From assembly GCF_023208015.1 (NCBI RefSeq), contig NZ_CP051627.1, positions 1,426,001 to 1,490,000 on the forward strand: DNA of 64,000 nt. Reading direction: 5' to 3'. Below are positions 44,323-52,966 of the stretch, piece after piece. Within the stretch, counting starts at the first letter, position 1. Each line of letters begins with the position of its first letter. The notes under the pieces are model-generated. The model was not told the DNA's origin, did not search any database, and saw only the letters and a list, made by a program, of their open reading frames with translations. The position numbers and the translations under genes were made by a program. Origin of the DNA: Thermobifida alba (GTDB lineage: Bacteria; Actinomycetota; Actinomycetes; Streptosporangiales; Streptosporangiaceae).

Positions 44323-46413
44323 CTAGACTCCCGCACTCTGGCGTGGACGCGTCCGCACCGTGTCCAGCACACTCCGGGTGCTGGTGTGCGGGCTCAGGTC
44401 GAGACGGCGCAGCAGCTGGGCGTTGAGCGCGACGACGGTGGACAGCGACATCAACAGCGCCCCCACACTCATCGGCAGGACGAACCCCACCGGGGCGAGC
44501 ACCCCGGCTGCCAGAGGAAGGGCGGCGAGGTTGTAGCCGGCGGCCCACCACAGGTTCTGCTTCATCTTGCGGTATCCGGCCCGGGACAGCTCGATGACCG
44601 AGAGCACCGACCGGGGATCATCACTGGCCAGAATCACCCCGGCAGAAGCGATCGCGACGTCGGTGCCCGCGCCGATGGCCAGTCCGACGTCGGCCCGGGC
44701 CAGCGCCGGGGCGTCGTTGACGCCGTCGCCGACCATGACCACCCGATGGCCCCGCTGCTGCAACTCAGCCACCCGCCGGCCCTTGTCCTCGGGCCTGACC
44801 TGGGCGAAGACCTGGTCGATCCCCAGTTCACCGGCCACCGCGCGGGCGACGTCCTCAGCGTCGCCGGTGATCATCACGACCTGAAGGCCCAGGGCGTGGA
44901 CGGCCTGGCGGGACTCCTCACGGATCTCGTCGGCCAGCACGTGCAGGACCGTGCTTCCTCCGGCCGCCCAGGCCTGGGTGCCGGACAGTTCGATGGCCTC
45001 ATGGGCGGCGAGCATGCCGGGGCCACCCACACCGATCCGCGCACCGTCGACGGTCGCGAAGACGCCCAGAGCCGGGACGGCCCGGAAGTCGACGGCCCGG
45101 GGGATGGTCAGGCCGCGGTGGCGGGCGGCGGCCACGATCGCCCCGGCCAGCGGGTGTTCGCTGGCGGCCTCCGCGGCGGCCGCCAGTGCCAGCACCTCCT
45201 GCTCGTCGTGTCCGGTCGCGGCGGTGACGTGCGTGACCGCGGGCTGTCCCCTGGTCAGGGTGCCGGTCTTGTCGAACAGCACGGTGTCAATGGTGCGCAT
45301 GTTCTCCAGGGCCAGGCGGTCCTTGACGAGCACTCCGCCCCGGGCGGCGCGTTCGGTCGCGATGGCCACCACCAGCGGAATGGCCAGTCCCAGGGCGTGC
45401 GGGCAGGCGATAACCAGGACGGTGACGGTGCGGGTCAGGGCGTCCGCGGGCAGGCCCGCCGCCAGCCAGACGGTGAGGGTGGCCGCGGCGGCGCCGAGGG
45501 CGAGCCAGAACAGCCCGGCCGCGGCGCGGTCCGCGAGCCGCTGCGCCCGGGAGGAGGAGTTCTGGGCGGCGGCGACCAGCCGTTGGATTCCCGCCAGGGC
45601 GGTGTCGCCGCCGACGGCGGTGACACGGACGCGCAGCGCGGTGTCGGTAGCGATGGTTCCGGCGACGACCGGGTCGCCGGGGCCGCGCCGGACCGGTCGC
45701 GACTCGCCGGTGATCATCGACTCGTCGACCTCGGCGACCCCTTCGGCCACCTGTCCGTCGGCGGGGATCCTGCCTCCGGGGCGGACGATCACCAGGTCCC
45801 CGACCACCAGCTGGGACGGTGCCACGGTGACCACGGTGTCGTCGACGGTCTTCTCCGCCTCGTCCGGCAGCAGCGCGGCCAGCGAGTCCAGGGCCGAGGA
45901 GGTCTGCGCCAGGGAGCGCGTCTCGATCCAGTGGCCCAGCAGCATGACGACGACCAGCAGCGCCAGCTCCCACCAGAAGTCCAGGTGGTGGGGCAGGACG
46001 CCCAGGCCGGCTCCCCAGGAGGCGAGGAACGCCACGGTGAGGGCCAGTCCGATCAGCAGCATCATTCCGGGGCGGCGTGCCCTGATCTCGTCGACCGCGC
46101 CGGTCAGGAACGGCCGTCCGCCCCAGAGGAAGACCACGGTGCCCAGCAGCGGGGAGACCCACCGCAGTCCCGGGACGGGCGGCAGGGAGTAGCCAAGCAG
46201 GTCGGCGAACATACCACTGGCCGCAACCGTGGGTACTGCCAGGGCCAGCATGATCCAGAACAGTCGTCGGAACCGTCCCGCGTGGTCGCCGTGGCCCGGG
46301 TGCCCCGTCGCGGTATGGCGGCCGTGAGCCGCGTGGCCGGCGTGGGGATCGGGGGCCCCGCCCGGAGGGTGGTGGAGGTGCCCGGTGTGTGCGTGGTGGT
46401 CGTGGGAAGTCAT
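44323..46413 (-). CDS. copB: CopB-type P1B-3 copper-translocating ATPase
   Basis: A 696-residue heavy-metal P-type ATPase of the plasma membrane that exports copper. It has a His-rich N-terminus (HHAHTGHLHHPPGG) in place of a CxxC domain, eight membrane helices, the metal-site motif VIACPHALGLAIPLV (CPH, the P1B-3 hallmark), TGES in the actuator domain, phosphorylation motif DKTGTLTRGQP, the HP dipeptide (SEHPLAG) and VGDGVNDAPALA. ATG at 46413 starts the His-rich tail; the frame is open further upstream without coding features. The DUF6153/DUF305 genes nearby form the rest of the copper module. Confidence 0.93.
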   Translation of the reverse strand: MTSHDHHAHTGHLHHPPGGAPDPHAGHAAHGRHTATGHPGHGDHAGRFRRLFWIMLALAVPTVAASGMFADLLGYSLPPVPGLRWVSPLLGTVVFLWGGRPFLTGAVDEIRARRPGMMLLIGLALTVAFLASWGAGLGVLPHHLDFWWELALLVVVMLLGHWIETRSLAQTSSALDSLAALLPDEAEKTVDDTVVTVAPSQLVVGDLVIVRPGGRIPADGQVAEGVAEVDESMITGESRPVRRGPGDPVVAGTIATDTALRVRVTAVGGDTALAGIQRLVAAAQNSSSRAQRLADRAAAGLFWLALGAAAATLTVWLAAGLPADALTRTVTVLVIACPHALGLAIPLVVAIATERAARGGVLVKDRLALENMRTIDTVLFDKTGTLTRGQPAVTHVTAATGHDEQEVLALAAAAEAASEHPLAGAIVAAARHRGLTIPRAVDFRAVPALGVFATVDGARIGVGGPGMLAAHEAIELSGTQAWAAGGSTVLHVLADEIREESRQAVHALGLQVVMITGDAEDVARAVAGELGIDQVFAQVRPEDKGRRVAELQQRGHRVVMVGDGVNDAPALARADVGLAIGAGTDVAIASAGVILASDDPRSVLSVIELSRAGYRKMKQNLWWAAGYNLAALPLAAGVLAPVGFVLPMSVGALLMSLSTVVALNAQLLRRLDLSPHTSTRSVLDTVRTRPRQSAGV

Positions 46414-47419
46414 GTCCGTCTCGGCCTTCACGGCTGTGCCCCGGCCGTCACCGGGTGCTCGGCGGGTTCGTCCGTGCCGCACCTCGTGTTCGAAGCACGG
46501 TGACGGTGCTCGTGTGTGGCTCCTCGTGGGGTGTTCCGGGAGGGGGCCTGCTGTGGGAGCGGAGTCGTGCGACGCCACGGTGGCGCCTGTCCCGGGTGCT
46601 GCACGCAGCCAGAACCGCGGCGTGTGCGGTGGTCGGTGCTTCTCTCATCCTCGCATCCACCCACCCCAGATACCCCATGGGGGTATTTTGGAAACCCGTG
46701 GACCCCCGAGCAGTCTCCCGGACCGGTCAAGGACGGGTCCCAAAGCGCCCGGGACTGTCACTTCCCGCCGCGGCCCTCTCCACCACGCCGTCCACACCGC
46801 ACGCCCCCTCGGGGACCGGCCCTCAAGTCTCCGTCCCAGGGTGCGGCGCCCTGGGAGCTCGTGAAGAACACGCTCGATGTCCGGCACGAATCGCCACCCG
46901 ACCCCGTCCACCGCTTCGTCCCCCTGTCCCAGCGAGGACTGCCCGGCCGCCGGCCTTCAACCGACACGGGCGGAAGCAGCTTCCCTCGTGGGACACCGCA
47001 GCGCCTGTCGCGGCGTCCGGTGGGACCCGCCGCTCGCCTCCCCGGTTCCCTCCTGGAAGGAAAGCGCGCCGACCTGGACGAACACCGTCGCGGGGAGGGC
47101 CTCCACTCCCCACCGCCACCGGGCTGTCCCTCGTGTCCCCTCGGTCAGCAGGAGGACCTTCCGGTGCTTCTGAAGAGCCGCACCGTCCCGTGGCAACAGG
47201 GCAGGGGAACGACGGACTCGTCTTCGGTGTCGCCGCCACACCGTGAGGAGCCGAAACGCCCTGGGACAGCGAGCCCGCGCGTGGTGTGCAGCCCGGTGGG
47301 GCGGTGGCCGAAGATCCTCAAACTGGTAGCCTCACCGTCACCGAATGGAATCGGACCCCTTCCGTCGGTATCTTGACCGCGGGTTTCTTCTGCCCGGACA
47401 TGTCGGCCACCGGCGAGGC
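46414..47419. other. 1 kb with no supported gene
   Basis: Open frames on both strands lack codon bias and motifs. It presumably contains the promoter of the copper ATPase at its left end. Confidence 0.35.
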
Positions 47420-47550
47420 AGGTGCGGTTCGACACCCCGGTCGGAGCGACCGGACCCGGTCCGGCGACCTGCTCTTCCACGACACCGGGACTGCCCCTCC
47501 TCGACCACGGCACCCTGCGCATCGGCGGCACCGGACTGGCCAATGTGTCG
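47420..47550 (+). pseudogene. Small NlpC/P60 domain relic
   Basis: Frames around SGDLLFHDTGTAP and DHGTLRIGGTGLANVS resemble the end of the NlpC/P60 domain seen at 3085-3551 (QPGDLLFYDTG, HVGGGQMVNA). Only about 40 codons survive, with a shift and a partly replaced His region. It is probably another trace of ICE decay. Confidence 0.35.
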
Positions 47551-47610
47551 AAGTTTTTCCTGTCGAAATTGGGAAAATCTTACATTTTGGTTCTCTTAGA
47601 GGGAGAAGTG

Positions 47611-47850
47611 ATGGATGAGGCTCAACTGAAAGCCTTCACAGAAGGCCCCGTCCCCGACGACTCACAGTGTCGCGGAGTTGCCCTGCGTGACCTCCGACCG
47701 GGCGAGTGCGCCCACCAGATGGGCTATGGAGGACCTGGGGAGAGCACGTACTGCGGCGCCCCCAAGGTCGAGGGTTTCTCCCTGTGTGAATTCCACCTCT
47801 TCGACGCACTCGTCACTTTCGACGCTCCCGTGGACCACCTGCGGGAGTAG
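47611..47850 (+). CDS. Small Cys/His-rich protein, probable zinc knuckle
   Basis: A 79-residue protein with paired ligands: CRGVALRDLRPGECAHQ, then YCGAPKVEGFSLCEFH. The second motif (C-G-x-P-x5-6-C-x2-H) resembles the zinc-binding end of GcrA-like and related small proteins. ATG follows GAGGGAGAAGTG. It lies 158 bp upstream of the restriction-modification gene on the same strand. A regulatory role for that enzyme is possible but not shown by sequence. Confidence 0.6.
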   Translation: MDEAQLKAFTEGPVPDDSQCRGVALRDLRPGECAHQMGYGGPGESTYCGAPKVEGFSLCEFHLFDALVTFDAPVDHLRE

Positions 47851-47917
47851 CCGCGGTTCGGTGCAGCTGCCACCGACCGCCGTCGACCGCAAGACCTCTC
47901 CCTCTCCCTCTTGGAAA

Positions 47918-47942
47918 GGCAACACCCATTTTAGGGATTGCC
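47918..47942. terminator. Hairpin downstream of the zinc-knuckle gene
   Basis: GGCAA...TTGCC with an inner CCC...GGG forms an imperfect stem around ATTTTA. It could terminate transcription of the small gene or serve as a regulatory stem; no T-run follows. Confidence 0.3.
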
Positions 47943-47964
47943 ATCTTCCTCTCCACGGAAAATG

Positions 47965-47980
47965 CTTGTCTTCTGACAAG
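47965..47980. promoter_or_regulatory. Perfect dyad before the restriction-modification gene
   Basis: CTTGTC and GACAAG flank TTCT in a perfect 6-bp inverted repeat, 28 bp upstream of the ATG, followed by AAAAATCC. The position suits an operator controlling the enzyme. Confidence 0.45.
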
Positions 47981-48008
47981 AAAAATCCGTTTGAGCGAGA
48001 GGGCCGGC

Positions 48009-51000
48009 ATGGCACCAGAGTGGCTGGAACGGGTCGTGGCGGAATTCGGTGAACGGTGCGCACAAAAACTCCACCGGGGGGTGGGACAGGAGGAGGCAGC
48101 GATCCGCGGCCCGGTCGAGCACCTACTGACCGCGGTCGGGCGGGCCCTGGGGCTAGAAGTGGTCGCCCACGACGAAGCCGCCACGGCCAGCGGGGCCAGA
48201 CCTGATTTCGCGGTCCGGGTGGACGGGTTGATCACCGGACATGTGGAGCTGAAGAAGCCCGGAACGAACCTGGCCCCGTCCGCCTTCACCGGCCACAACC
48301 GGCGCCAGTGGGAACGCCTCAAGGACCTCCCCAACCTGCTCTACACCAACGGCACCTCGTGGCGGCTGTACCGCCACGGCGACCTGATCGCCGCCACCAC
48401 CTTCACCGGAGACCTGACCACGGCAGGACGCACCCTGACCTGCCAGAGGCTGGAGGCGGAAACCCTGCTGAAGGCGTTTCTACGCTGGACACCGCCGCCG
48501 ATCACCACCGCCACGCACCTGGTGGAGGCGGTGGCTCCGCTGTGCCGACTGCTACGCGCATCGGTGCTGGACCAGCTTGATGCCGAACACCGGGCCGTCA
48601 AAGCCGGAGCCGACCCGGACGACCAACCCTTCTCGGTCCTGGCCCGCAGTTGGCGCAACCTGCTGTTTCCCAGCGCCACCGACGAGGTGTTCGCCGACGG
48701 CTACGCCCAGACCCTCACCTTCGCCCTGCTGCTGGCCCGCACCGAAGGCATCGACGTCGCCGGCCTGCCGCCCACCGAGATCGCCCAGCGGTTGGGGGCA
48801 CACCAGAACCACTCGCTGATGGGCCAGGCCCTCAAACTGCTCTCCGAAAGCGCGGTCGAGTCCTTCCACCTCACCCTCGACCTTCTGCGCCGCATCGTCG
48901 GCGCCGTCGCGTGGGAGCCGATCTGGGCCGACCGTGACGACGCCTACCTGCACCTGTACGAGTCGTTCCTGTCCGTCTACGACCCGGAGTTACGCAAGGA
49001 GTCCGGGTCGTACTACACCCCGGTCGAGGTTGTGCAAGCGATGGTGCGCCTCACCGACGAGGTATTGACCACCCGGCTCGACGCCACCGACGGCTTCCTG
49101 TCGCCGGCGGTGACCACGGTGGATCCGGCCATGGGTACCGGCACCTTCCTGCACGCCATCATCGACCACACCGCCACGCGCGCCGCCCAGACCGACGGTC
49201 CCGGCGCGGCGGGGGCGGCCGTCAGCGACCTGGCCCGCCGCCTGATCGGCTTCGAACTGCAGATGGGCCCCTACACGGTCGCGGAGATGCGCACCGTGGA
49301 CCTGCTGAAAAGCCACGGTGCCGCCCCGCCCCCCACCGGGCTGCGGCTGCACGTCACCAACACCCTGGACGACCCCTACGCCGACGTGGTGGCCCTGCCC
49401 GGGCTGACCGCGCTGTCGAAGTCGCACAAGCAGGCCAACCGGATCAAGGCCGACACCCCCGTCACCGTGGTCATCGGCAACCCGCCCTACCGGGAACGCG
49501 CCGAAGGGCAGGGCGGCTGGGTGGAGCGCGGCTCGGCCAACACCGACGCCCTCGTTCCGTTGGACCGGTTCCGCAAGGAAGGCAACGGCCGTGTCGAGTA
49601 CGTGCTCAAAAACCTCTACGTCTACTTCTGGGCCTGGGCGTGCTGGAAGGTGTTCGACGCCCACCCCACCGACCGGCACGGGGTGATCTGCTTCATCACC
49701 ACCAGCGGCTACCTCAGGGGCCCCGGCTTCAAGGGCATGCGCGCATACCTGCGCCGCACCTGCTCAGAAGGCTGGATCATCAACGTCTCCCCCGAGGGCA
49801 TGCGCCCCGACGTGCCCACCCGAGTCTTTCCCGGCGTGCAGCACCCGCTGGCCATCGCCATCTTCGTGCGCCGTGCCGACACCGACCCCGGTGTTCCGGC
49901 CGACATCCGCTACACCCAGGTCACCGGACACCGCGAGGACAAGTACACCCAACTCGCCGCCCTCACCCTCAGCAGCGACGCCTGGAAACCGGTACGCACC
50001 GGCTGGGATGCCCCGTTCCTGCCCGCAGCCGACTCGGCCTGGGACGCCTTCCCCGCGCTGGGCGACCTGTTCTGCTGGACCGCGCCCGGTATCAAACCCA
50101 ACCGCACCTGGGTCTACGCTCCTTCCCCAGAATTGTTGGAACGCCGTTGGCAGCGGCTCGTCAGCGAACCCGATGCCGAAAAGAAACGCGTTCTCTTCAA
50201 GGAAAGCCGCGACAGGAAGCTGGACACAGTGGTGGGGCCCCTGCCCGGGTTCCCCGACCGTCCCTCAACGATTGAAACTGAGACAGGTCCCCTTCTCGAA
50301 CCAATCCGCATTGCTTACCGGTCATTCGACCGCCAGTGGACTATCCCGGACAACCGCCTCTTCCACGGTCCCAGCCCAGACCTGTGGCGTGCGCGCCTTG
50401 TCCCGGGCCAAGTCTTCTTGAACGAGCAGCACTCCCAGCCCGTCTCCTCGGGCCCGGCGGTGGTCTTCTCCACGCTCATCCCCGACATGGACCACTTCAA
50501 GGGCAGTGAAGGGGGCCGCATCCTGCCGCTGCGGCATCCCGACGGTGCCCCGAACCTCGCCCCCGGTCTTCTCGTCCACCTCGGCCGCATACTCGGGGTC
50601 CCTGTGACGGCTGTGGATGTGGCCGCCTACATCGCCGGCGTCACTGCGCACCCTGCCTTCACCAAGCGGTTCGCCGACGAACTGACCACCCCGGGCATCC
50701 GCGTTCCCCTCACCGCCGATACCAGCCTGTGGCAGGAGGCTGTCACGGTCGGCCGTGAGGTGGTCTGGGCAGCCACCTACGGGCAGGCCTGCGCCGCCCC
50801 CGAGGCCGGACGTCCCGAGGGCACCATCGCCTTCGCTCCCGGCGACCCGCGGCGTCCCAAGAACCTCACCCCCATCGGCAAGGAGCCGCCCGGCACGATC
50901 ACCTACACCGAATCTCCTGGGGGTGGGACGGTTCACGTGGGCCAGGGCACGTTCGGCCCGGTCACTCCGCGCATGTGGGCCTACGACGTGGCGGGGACGA

Positions 51001-51320
51001 ACGTCCTGCGCAAGTGGTTCTCCTACCGCAAGGCCAACCCCGGCGGGAAGAGGACCAGCCCGCTCGACGACATCCACCTGGCGGCCTGGCCGCGCGAGTG
51101 GATCACCGAGTTCAACGAACTCCTCACCGCGCTGCGCCGCATCACCGACCTGGAACCCGCCCAGGCCGACCTGCTGGACCGCGTCCTGGCCGGCCCGCTC
51201 CTCACCACCAAGGAACTCGCAGCCGCAGGGGTGCAGTTCCCGCAGACCTCCAAGGACCGCAAACCCCGCCGTACTCTGCTTCCCGGCGACACCGGCAGCG
51301 ATCAGGGCACGCTCCTGTGA
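48009..51320 (+). CDS. Type ISP/IIG single-chain restriction-modification enzyme
   Basis: A 1103-residue enzyme joining nuclease and methylase. The N-terminal PD-(D/E)XK nuclease shows ARPDFAVRVDG and GHVELKKPGT (about residues 60-85). A helical spacer follows, then the N6-adenine methylase with SGSYYTPVEVVQAMV, motif I TTVDPAMGTGTFLHAI and catalytic VVIGNPPYRERAEG. The C-terminal half is the ISP-type target-recognition region. No helicase domain is seen, so it resembles the helicase-less ISP/IIG architecture. A TTG at 47991 is possible, but ATG 48009 has GAGAGGG at good distance. It needs no separate methylase or specificity subunit and would cut unmethylated foreign DNA. Confidence 0.9.
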   Translation: MAPEWLERVVAEFGERCAQKLHRGVGQEEAAIRGPVEHLLTAVGRALGLEVVAHDEAATASGARPDFAVRVDGLITGHVELKKPGTNLAPSAFTGHNRRQWERLKDLPNLLYTNGTSWRLYRHGDLIAATTFTGDLTTAGRTLTCQRLEAETLLKAFLRWTPPPITTATHLVEAVAPLCRLLRASVLDQLDAEHRAVKAGADPDDQPFSVLARSWRNLLFPSATDEVFADGYAQTLTFALLLARTEGIDVAGLPPTEIAQRLGAHQNHSLMGQALKLLSESAVESFHLTLDLLRRIVGAVAWEPIWADRDDAYLHLYESFLSVYDPELRKESGSYYTPVEVVQAMVRLTDEVLTTRLDATDGFLSPAVTTVDPAMGTGTFLHAIIDHTATRAAQTDGPGAAGAAVSDLARRLIGFELQMGPYTVAEMRTVDLLKSHGAAPPPTGLRLHVTNTLDDPYADVVALPGLTALSKSHKQANRIKADTPVTVVIGNPPYRERAEGQGGWVERGSANTDALVPLDRFRKEGNGRVEYVLKNLYVYFWAWACWKVFDAHPTDRHGVICFITTSGYLRGPGFKGMRAYLRRTCSEGWIINVSPEGMRPDVPTRVFPGVQHPLAIAIFVRRADTDPGVPADIRYTQVTGHREDKYTQLAALTLSSDAWKPVRTGWDAPFLPAADSAWDAFPALGDLFCWTAPGIKPNRTWVYAPSPELLERRWQRLVSEPDAEKKRVLFKESRDRKLDTVVGPLPGFPDRPSTIETETGPLLEPIRIAYRSFDRQWTIPDNRLFHGPSPDLWRARLVPGQVFLNEQHSQPVSSGPAVVFSTLIPDMDHFKGSEGGRILPLRHPDGAPNLAPGLLVHLGRILGVPVTAVDVAAYIAGVTAHPAFTKRFADELTTPGIRVPLTADTSLWQEAVTVGREVVWAATYGQACAAPEAGRPEGTIAFAPGDPRRPKNLTPIGKEPPGTITYTESPGGGTVHVGQGTFGPVTPRMWAYDVAGTNVLRKWFSYRKANPGGKRTSPLDDIHLAAWPREWITEFNELLTALRRITDLEPAQADLLDRVLAGPLLTTKELAAAGVQFPQTSKDRKPRRTLLPGDTGSDQGTLL

Positions 51321-52010
51321 GACCGAAACGACGTCCCGCCTCGGGACTGCGCCGCAGTCGCTCGGAGGTTCGTCGGGCAGGGCTGCCGACGCCGGCAGCC
51401 CTGCCCGACTCCCCTGTCTCCAGGGGCGTGGTCCGCCACCGTACACGCACAGCTTCCCGCACGCCCCGGAGTTGGGTGGAGGCCCATCCCGCGGCCAGCT
51501 CCGCGGTCGCGGCCATCCGCTCTCGGAGGAAGGAAACCGGTCGAAACACGGTGTCACGGTAGAACACCTCCGGTTCCGGCCTGTCATGGCAGCGGTGAGG
51601 AGCAGGACCGGTCGGCAAGTCCGGGCCTCCGGTGCGGCTCCTCGCCTCCTCTGGCGCTGGGAGCCCGCGGACAGGACGGGTGTGCGCTGTTACCAGGACA
51701 CACCCCACAGGGATCTCCTGCTTCCGCGCCGGCGTGGTCCCTATCGCCGACCGGCACGGCCGGGGCCGAAGCCACTCCGTGTTCCCCGCGGGGGCCCGGC
51801 GAGGCGTGCGGTCTTCGCGTTCTCTCTTCTTCCCTCTTCACCGCTGTCCGGTTGGACCGGCCCCATCGCCGACCCCCGGTACGGCGTCGGGCGAAGCAGC
51901 GGCCTCGACAGCCCGGCTCACCCCTGCAACCCCACCGAACCCTTCTCACACGGCTCCCCGGACGAGTGGGCCGTGGTTCCTGGCGTGGGGTGAAGGAGCT
52001 GGTCCACACC
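51321..52010. other. 690 bp with no supported gene
   Basis: No frame shows a recognisable domain or consistent codon use. The stretch separates the restriction-modification gene from the ArsR operon. Confidence 0.4.
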
Positions 52011-52046
52011 TTGATAGGCAAGTGGCCACTTGCCTATAGTGGGGGT
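52011..52046 (+). promoter_or_regulatory. Promoter with embedded perfect palindromic operator
   Basis: TTGATA (52011-52016) and TATAGT (52035-52040) are 18 bp apart, a good sigma-70-type promoter. Between and across them lies a perfect 24-bp palindrome with half-site ATAGGCAAGTGG (52014-52037). The expected transcription start coincides with the GTG of the ArsR gene, so the mRNA is probably leaderless and autorepressed. Confidence 0.8.
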
Positions 52047-52340
52047 GTGGCCGACGCACTCTTCAAGGCCCTGGCCGATCCCACCCGCCGCACGATCCTC
52101 GACGAACTCGCCGAGCGGTCGGGACAGACCCTGTTCGAGATCTGCTCGCGGCTGAGCATGAAACACAACATCGGCATCTCGCGTCAGGCGGTCTCCCAGC
52201 ATCTCGCGGTCCTGGAGGACGCCGGACTGGTCAAGAGCCGACGAGAGGGGCGCTACAAGTTCCACGACCTGGACACGGCACCGCTGAAACACATCACCGA
52301 ACGATGGACCACGCCCCACGAGCCGGAGAGCACACCATGA
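52047..52340 (+). CDS. ArsR/SmtB-family regulator, autoregulated
   Basis: A 97-residue winged-helix repressor: ADALFKALADPTRRTILDEL, MKHNIGISRQAVSQHLAVLE (recognition helix) and AGLVKSRREGRYKFHDLDTA. No metal-binding cysteine pair is visible, so it belongs to the ArsR group sensing other signals, often paired with a VOC or SRPBCC protein. The GTG start sits at the predicted transcription start, seven bases after TATAGT. It overlaps the VOC gene by four bases (ATGA). Confidence 0.9.
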   Translation: MADALFKALADPTRRTILDELAERSGQTLFEICSRLSMKHNIGISRQAVSQHLAVLEDAGLVKSRREGRYKFHDLDTAPLKHITERWTTPHEPESTP

Positions 52341-52723
52341 GGATCCACCTGACCAGCGTCTTCGTCGACGACCAGGACAAGGCTCTGCGCTTCTACACCG
52401 AGGTGCTGGGCTTTGTGAAGAAGACCGAGGTGCCGCTGGGCGAGGACCGGTGGCTGACCGTGGTCTCACCAGAGAACCCCGACGGAACCGAACTGCTGCT
52501 GGAACCCGCGCGCCACCCCGCGGTGAAACCGTACCGGGAGGCACTGGTCAGGGACGGCATCCCGGCCGCCGCCTTCGCCGTGGACGACGTGCACGCGGAG
52601 TTCAACCGGCTCCGCAGACTCGGAGTGCGTTTCACCCAGGAGCCCCTGGAGGCGGGCCCGGTCACCACCGCGGTCCTGGACGACACCTGCGGCAACCTGA
52701 TCCAGCTCGTGCACCAGGCCTAA
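52337..52723 (+). CDS. VOC-family (glyoxalase-like) protein
   Basis: A 128-residue vicinal-oxygen-chelate protein: SVFVDDQDKALRFYTEVLGF, TELLLEPARHPA, AAFAVDDVHAEFNRLRRLGV and DTCGNLIQLVHQA. It has two beta-alpha-beta-beta-beta units. Proteins of this type act as metal-dependent detoxification enzymes or antibiotic-binding resistance proteins. It is translationally coupled to the ArsR repressor, which presumably controls it. The substrate is unknown. Confidence 0.9.
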   Translation: MRIHLTSVFVDDQDKALRFYTEVLGFVKKTEVPLGEDRWLTVVSPENPDGTELLLEPARHPAVKPYREALVRDGIPAAAFAVDDVHAEFNRLRRLGVRFTQEPLEAGPVTTAVLDDTCGNLIQLVHQA

Positions 52724-52966
52724 CACGGCACCCGAAGCCCCGGCGGACCGGACGGGCTCCGCTCCCCACCGCGTCTCCAGAAGGAACCTCTGCCTGCTCA
52801 TTTACCGAACTCCGCCGCAGGGAAAGCAGCGAACTCCTTCTGCGAGGACCTGCATTCCCGCCGCCTGATCCACTTCGGTGGGGATGACCGAATGCGGGCA
52901 TCCGCCTTCCGGTCGCGTGCTTTCTTTGGGATCATCTGGGCCCGTCCCCTATCTGGAGGCGGTGTC

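Noticed and set aside
44386-46503. A 705-codon plus-strand frame
   Set aside because: It is antisense to the CopB ATPase, whose DKTGT, CPH and GDGVND motifs are on the minus strand.
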